Part shown: positions 6,716-9,355 of the stretch, one piece after another
Layout of the letters: each line of letters opens with the position of its first letter
How positions within the stretch are numbered: the stretch's first letter is position 1
Assembly: GCA_014729935.1 (NCBI GenBank)
Contig: WJJB01000488.1
Location: forward strand, 1 to 9,355
Reading direction: 5' to 3'
DNA length: 9,355 nt
From: Candidatus Bathyarchaeota archaeon
GTDB taxonomy: Archaea > Asgardarchaeota > Lokiarchaeia > Sigyniarchaeales > Sigyniarchaeaceae
Program-made: the position numbers and the translations under genes
The notes under the pieces: generated by a model
Seen by the model: only the letters and a program-made list of their open reading frames with translations
The model's database searches: none
What the model was told of the DNA's origin: nothing

Positions 6716-7804
6716 TCATGAAGCATGCGCATTATTCCACGCAATCATGCCCCCTTCCAAGTAATACACCTGCTTGAATCCCTCCTGCTTGAGTATTTGT
6801 CCCGCGGTGAATGATCTTCCCCCAATCTTGCAAATGGACACCACGGGTTTGTCCTTGAAATGCATCAAATCATTTAGTTTTGAGGTCAATTGGGTGATCG
6901 GAATGTTCTTGATGCCATCTATCTTTCCCAATGCACCATTAATTTCAAAAGGTTCTCGGACGTCCAGCAGGAGCATTTCATCATTTAATTCCATTCTTGC
7001 TTTGAGTTCCCTTACAGTCATGGATTCCACGATTTGTTCATTGGTGCCAAGATTCAAGGTTCCCTTTACCTCACAACTGCTTTGATCTGCAGGAATCCAC
7101 ACATCACCAGGCTCTAACGCGCATGCATAATTAGCTTTTAGCACGTCTTTCATCCAATCTGCCGGTCCCAATTTCAGGTTCGTGATGTAATCGATGAATT
7201 CTTCCTTGGATCCCATGGCTTTTTTGAGGTGGGGATTGGAATCCTTTTGAATCGCAAGCGATGATGGGAGCCTTTCCCGATAATCATGCGCGGGATAAAC
7301 CACCAATGAATCATCCAACTTCAAGAACTTGTTCAAGGTTTCATAGTGTGCCCCGGCATCACCACCCGGAAGATCATCACGACCGGCGCCGCCCTCATCC
7401 AGGAAAAGTGCGTCTCCAGAGAGAAGCATGCCAGGTAATAAGAAACTCACGGAATCCCTCGTGTGTCCCGGGGTGTAGATCACTTCCACATCCACTCCTG
7501 CAAGTTCCAAGATATCACCATCACCAAACCGATTTTCACTACCTAGACAGGTCGCGGGAGCGTTCTCGTGCATGAAAAGTTCTGCTCCAGTTCTATCTTG
7601 CAAAGCAGCCGCTCCCGAAATATGATCCGCGTGGGTGTGAGTTTCTAAAATTGCTTCCAGGTCCAATTTCCTATCTTCAAGAAGGTGCATGTAGGTATCA
7701 ACTTCGTCCAGCACTGGATCAACGATCACGACTCGCCTTCCTTCATTGCCAAACATGTAGGTCTTGCACGCTTTTGGATTTAGTTGCTCTAACTCGAGTT
7801 CCAT
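6716..7804 (-). CDS. Metallo-beta-lactamase/rhodanese fusion, persulfide-dioxygenase (ETHE1/Blh)-like
   Basis: This 362-residue protein has two domains. Residues 1 to about 250 form a metallo-beta-lactamase domain with HTHADH (H56, H58, D60, H61), PGHTRDS (H114), SGDALF (D131), GRDDLPGGDAG and PAHDY (H173). The GR-x-D-(L)-(P)-GGD stretch and the motif spacing are those of ETHE1-like persulfide dioxygenases, which oxidise glutathione or other low-molecular persulfide to sulfite using one iron. Residues about 258-362 are a rhodanese domain with LLDVREPFE (D281) and the active-site loop CKIGGRS, whose cysteine C325 can carry persulfide sulfur. The two domains on one chain suggest sulfur handover for sulfide detoxification or sulfur transfer. 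The start is the ATG at 7804, because GGGAGGTG (7814-7821, minus strand) lies 9 bases upstream. A longer frame from 7915 has no ribosome site, and its extra 37 residues lie before the usual beginning of the fold. Confidence 0.9.
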   Translation of the reverse strand: MELELEQLNPKACKTYMFGNEGRRVVIVDPVLDEVDTYMHLLEDRKLDLEAILETHTHADHISGAAALQDRTGAELFMHENAPATCLGSENRFGDGDILELAGVDVEVIYTPGHTRDSVSFLLPGMLLSGDALFLDEGGAGRDDLPGGDAGAHYETLNKFLKLDDSLVVYPAHDYRERLPSSLAIQKDSNPHLKKAMGSKEEFIDYITNLKLGPADWMKDVLKANYACALEPGDVWIPADQSSCEVKGTLNLGTNEQIVESMTVRELKARMELNDEMLLLDVREPFEINGALGKIDGIKNIPITQLTSKLNDLMHFKDKPVVSICKIGGRSFTAGQILKQEGFKQVYYLEGGMIAWNNAHAS

Positions 7805-7813
7805 GGAACGTAA

Positions 7814-7821
7814 CACCTCCC
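7814..7821 (-). promoter_or_regulatory. Strong ribosome binding site deciding the start of the MBL-rhodanese gene
   Basis: GGGAGGTG on the minus strand lies 9 bases before the ATG at 7804. It makes this start much better supported than the upstream in-frame ATG at 7915. Confidence 0.75.
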
Positions 7822-7860
7822 GTGAAGCAACTCTTCCCTCCCAGTTAAACCTTCGGTCTT

Positions 7861-7878
7861 CCCCGGATAATAGCGGGG
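7861..7878. repeat. Inverted repeat CCCCG-N8-CGGGG upstream of the MBL-rhodanese gene
   Basis: CCCCG (7861-7865) and CGGGG (7874-7878) are perfect complements around GATAATAG. The repeat lies 57 bases upstream of the start at 7804, in a place where an operator or leader hairpin would be possible. No regulator can be named. Confidence 0.35.
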
Positions 7879-7949
7879 ATCGAAATGCGTATGGATTGCT
7901 TGAGTAGATTAACATTCGCCACTACTGGATGAGTGAGAAGATGGGCAAT

Positions 7950-8231
7950 TTATGAAGTTGCGCCATCAGCCAACTCGACAAGAAGCTCCCAATCTTCTAT
8001 GCTTGTTAATCTAAGTCGATATAATCCCTTTTTTTCATTGCGCCATTCAATTATATATTTCCAGAGGAGGTAATGATTTTTATCACTCGAAATTCTCGTG
8101 TAAAAATTGCATTCATCACGGCGCAATGCTATTCCATTAAATTCATTCTTCTCGCCGTGATATGACTTTCTTTCATCACTGGTTTCTCCTAGATTGTTCG
8201 GCGTGACTAGTCTCAGGTTTTTTGAGATGTT
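7950..8231 (-). pseudogene. 93-codon open frame without ATG: possible gene remnant or non-ATG gene
   Basis: The minus-strand frame between the TGA at 8232-8234 and the TAA at 7950-7952 is open for 93 codons. It has a protein-like composition, especially in its second half (YLLWKYIIEWRNEKK, then LYRLRLTSIEDWELLVELADG). It contains no ATG or GTG; the only ordinary alternative starts are CTG near residue 6 and TTG at residue 36. A different frame just upstream has an ATG at about 8241 and reads 21 codons (MQVKHLKKPETSHAEQ...) before a stop. One frameshift would therefore give a gene of about 100 codons. I do not recognise a family. It is read in the same direction as the MBL-rhodanese gene and ends 145 bases before that start, so it may once have been a neighbour in a shared transcript. 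Chance cannot be excluded. Confidence 0.35.
8115..8161. repeat. Perfect 9-base inverted repeat with 29-base spacer
   Basis: ATCACGGCG (8115-8123) is complementary to CGCCGTGAT (8153-8161). The pair could form a stem-loop in RNA of either strand, or be two half sites of a regulator. It lies inside the ATG-less minus-strand frame. Confidence 0.5.
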
Positions 8232-8407
8232 TCACCTGCATGATTTATCCACCCAGGCGTGTGTTTTTAGGGCAGATATCATCGAGATACGGAAGAACGA
8301 GACACCACCTACTAGATATTCGCCAATATTCATGCTGGATTATGCAAATCCCGGGAAACAGGTAAATAGGTTTCTTCTCCAGTTCATCCCCCAAGCTTCC
8401 GATGAAA

Positions 8408-8416
8408 GGGAGGTGA
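8408..8416 (+). promoter_or_regulatory. Strong ribosome binding site deciding the Hsp20 start
   Basis: GGGAGGTGA ends 8 bases before the ATG at 8425. It lies inside a longer open frame that begins at 8194, and shows that translation starts at 8425. Confidence 0.8.
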
Positions 8417-8424
8417 TAAATAGC

Positions 8425-8757
8425 ATGGCCACCACACAAGAAAACATAAGAAATATTTGGATCAACGGGTGTAGTTGCTGCGATACCTGCACAGACGATG
8501 ATGGAGACATGGTTAGTATCGTGTTTGACATCCCGGGTGTCGCCAAGGACAAGATCGATCTTCGGGTCGTCCCAGAGGGACTCCGCCTTGAAGCATGGCG
8601 TGATGCAACGACAAGATATGTAAGTGAATACGCGTTTCTATGCCCCGCCAAATCAAAAGAGGCGAAAGCCACATATATTAACGGAGAGTTAACCGTACAA
8701 GTACCATTGGAATGCAAGGACCCTTACAAGGATGCTGGCAGGATACCCATCGCCTGA
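8425..8757 (+). CDS. Small heat-shock protein (Hsp20/alpha-crystallin domain) with N-terminal cysteine cluster
   Basis: This 110-residue protein consists almost wholly of an alpha-crystallin domain. It shows MVSIVFDIPGVAKDKIDL (29-46, the family's D-(I/L)-PG-(V) signature), EGLRLEAWRD (51-60), the YAFLCPAKSKEAKATYING stretch (69-87) and GELTVQVPL (87-95). It ends in IPI (107-109), the I-x-I motif by which these chaperones dock on neighbouring subunits. It should bind unfolding proteins without using ATP. The short N-terminal arm carries CSCCDTC (C16, C18, C19, C22), unusual in a family that is normally poor in cysteine. Together with the redox genes around it, this suggests metal binding or disulfide switching; that is inference. 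C73 and C97 are additional. A strong ribosome site at 8408-8416 fixes the start. A T-rich stretch right after the stop (8758-8763) may end the transcript. Confidence 0.85.
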   Translation: MATTQENIRNIWINGCSCCDTCTDDDGDMVSIVFDIPGVAKDKIDLRVVPEGLRLEAWRDATTRYVSEYAFLCPAKSKEAKATYINGELTVQVPLECKDPYKDAGRIPIA

Positions 8758-8856
8758 TTTTTATCCACGGTCCTCTTCCACTTTTTTCTGCACGGTGTAA
8801 TTGACATGTTCAACAATAACATGCCGGTTCTTGATGGAAATCCGCGATAATCCAAG

Positions 8857-8867
8857 CCTTTTTATAG
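8857..8867 (+). promoter_or_regulatory. TATA box of the glutaredoxin gene (leaderless promoter)
   Basis: GCCTTTTTATAGG, with the box TTTTTATA at 8859-8866, is centred about 26 bases before the ATG at 8888. This is the archaeal TATA-to-start distance and puts transcription start at the ATG itself. No Shine-Dalgarno sequence is present. The box lies within the longer open frame from 8801, which argues against that start. Confidence 0.7.
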
Positions 8868-8887
8868 GTACAAGCAAACACGAACAC

Positions 8888-9190
8888 ATGATCGAGGAAC
8901 TCGATTACACTCGAAAGGAAGGTTCCAAGGATTCGCGAGACGTGACCATATACGCTCTTTCCACCTGCGGGCATTGTAAGCGTTGCTTGAAATTCATGGA
9001 TGAACAGGACGTGCAATTCAAGTACGTGTATTTCGACTTGTTGGATAAGGACGTGAAAGATGCCGTCCGAAAGGACTTGAAGGAAAAATTCCCGGACGAG
9101 CGACTCATGTTTCCCTTCATCGTAATCGATGATTCAGATGTAATTGTCGGCTTCCATGAAAGCAAGGTTAGGGAGGCACTTGGATTATAG
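8888..9190 (+). CDS. Glutaredoxin/NrdH-like thiol-disulfide protein with CxxCxxC motif
   Basis: This 100-residue protein has a thioredoxin-like fold. The beta strand VTIYALSTC runs straight into the active site CGHC (C27, C30), with a third cysteine at C33 (CGHCKRC). The strand VYFDLL (47-52) and MFPFIVI, with the expected cis-proline P76, follow. The ending VIVGFHESKVREALG is typical of archaeal glutaredoxin-like proteins found beside ferredoxin-dependent reductases. It should shuttle electrons to protein disulfides. The next gene, 25 bases downstream, encodes an FTR-beta-like reductase subunit that is the natural electron donor, so the two probably form one system. The start at 8888 follows from the TATA box at 8859-8866. 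A frame starting at 8801 would add 29 residues with no family similarity and would include the promoter. Confidence 0.88.
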   Translation: MIEELDYTRKEGSKDSRDVTIYALSTCGHCKRCLKFMDEQDVQFKYVYFDLLDKDVKDAVRKDLKEKFPDERLMFPFIVIDDSDVIVGFHESKVREALGL

Positions 9191-9215
9191 AACCAGAAAA
9201 AAAGAGGATTGGGTA

Positions 9216-9355
9216 ATGTCACTTGAAGAAAAGGACAGGGAAGACGTATTGAAATTCACGCGAATGGTTGCTGACCACCAAGGTTGGAAATTATGCGATG
9301 ATGCAGATCCAGAAATGTATAAAATGCTCGTTGATGGATTACATGTCAACGTGAA
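9216..9355 (+). CDS. Ferredoxin:thioredoxin reductase catalytic (beta) subunit-like protein, N-terminal part, cut by window end
   Basis: Forty-six complete codons are present before the window ends. The peptide begins MSLEEKDREDVLKFTRMVAD and ends with PEMYKMLVDGLHVNV. It matches the start of FTR-beta proteins: a helix, a GWKL-x-D stretch, then LVDGL followed by N-x-x-(R)-(Y)-G and the cysteine motifs CPC and CxC that hold the 4Fe-4S cluster. Those cysteines lie beyond the window, so catalytic competence cannot be judged. GAGGA at 9204-9208, 7 bases before the ATG, is the likely ribosome site. With the glutaredoxin gene just upstream, it probably forms a ferredoxin-driven disulfide reductase pair. 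The assignment rests partly on this context. Confidence 0.7.
   Translation, partial: MSLEEKDREDVLKFTRMVADHQGWKLCDDADPEMYKMLVDGLHVNV

Larger units (their letters stand above)
7805..8424. other. 620-base region between the MBL-rhodanese and Hsp20 starts
   Basis: It should contain the two divergent promoters. It also holds the 93-codon minus-strand frame and the 9-base inverted repeat described separately, and the CCCCG/CGGGG repeat near 7870. Positions 8194-8424 are open in the Hsp20 frame, but that stretch has none of the family's features and the Hsp20 ribosome site lies after it. I find no RNA gene or mobile element. Confidence 0.5.

Noticed and set aside
7805..7915. N-terminal extension of the MBL-rhodanese protein by 37 residues
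   Set aside because: The upstream ATG has no ribosome site, while the internal ATG at 7804 has GGGAGGTG at good distance.
8069..8164. Short plus-strand frame after a GGAGGT sequence (about 30 codons)
   Set aside because: The ATG is only one base from the GGAGGT, the peptide has no recognisable feature, and it is antisense to the better-looking 93-codon minus frame.
8194..8424. N-terminal extension of Hsp20 by 77 residues
   Set aside because: A strong GGGAGGTGA ribosome site lies at the end of this stretch, 8 bases before an in-frame ATG, and the extension has no Hsp20 features.
8801..8887. N-terminal extension of the glutaredoxin by 29 residues
   Set aside because: It contains the well-placed TATA box of the gene and has no similarity to the family.

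Overview
The window looks archaeal. Several genes carry GGAGGTGA-type Shine-Dalgarno sites. Others (glutaredoxin, CTP-dependent kinase) have no such site but have an AT-rich TATA-like box about 26-28 bases before the ATG, the layout of leaderless archaeal transcripts. The gene content agrees: a ParM/Ta0583-type actin, a SEC59/DGK1/VTE5-type polyprenol kinase, a glutaredoxin followed by a ferredoxin:thioredoxin-reductase-like subunit, and an exported purple-acid-phosphatase-like protein rich in N-glycosylation sequons. An Asgard or other mesophilic archaeon is plausible, but no marker here fixes the lineage.

Left part (1-2946, all minus strand): the first 54 residues of a DUF167/YggU protein cut by the window edge, then a two-gene unit made of an exported metallophosphoesterase (1726-2946) and a polytopic membrane protein (313-1719). 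Six bases separate these two genes, and the ribosome site of the second overlaps the stop codon of the first. Positions 2947-3435 hold no convincing gene, but contain an IS200/IS605-like terminal hairpin.

Middle part (3436-6558): a YkgJ-like cysteine-cluster protein with a strongly acidic insert (plus strand) converges with an 18-base gap on an actin-like ATPase (minus strand). The actin gene is divergent from a membrane CTP-dependent lipid kinase (5491-6558). A second hairpin of the same design as the one near 3320 lies in the convergent gap at 6559-6715.

Right part (6716-9355): genes of sulfur and thiol redox chemistry. They are a metallo-beta-lactamase/rhodanese fusion of persulfide-dioxygenase type (minus), a small Hsp20 with a CxCCxxC cluster (plus), a CxxCxxC glutaredoxin with a clear leaderless promoter (plus), and the beginning of an FTR-beta-like protein cut by the window end. 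Between the fusion gene and Hsp20 lies a 93-codon minus-strand open frame without any ATG, probably a gene remnant or a gene with an unusual start.

Four starts are moved to internal ATGs because of ribosome-site or promoter evidence: actin to 5325, the MBL-rhodanese fusion to 7804, Hsp20 to 8425 and glutaredoxin to 8888.
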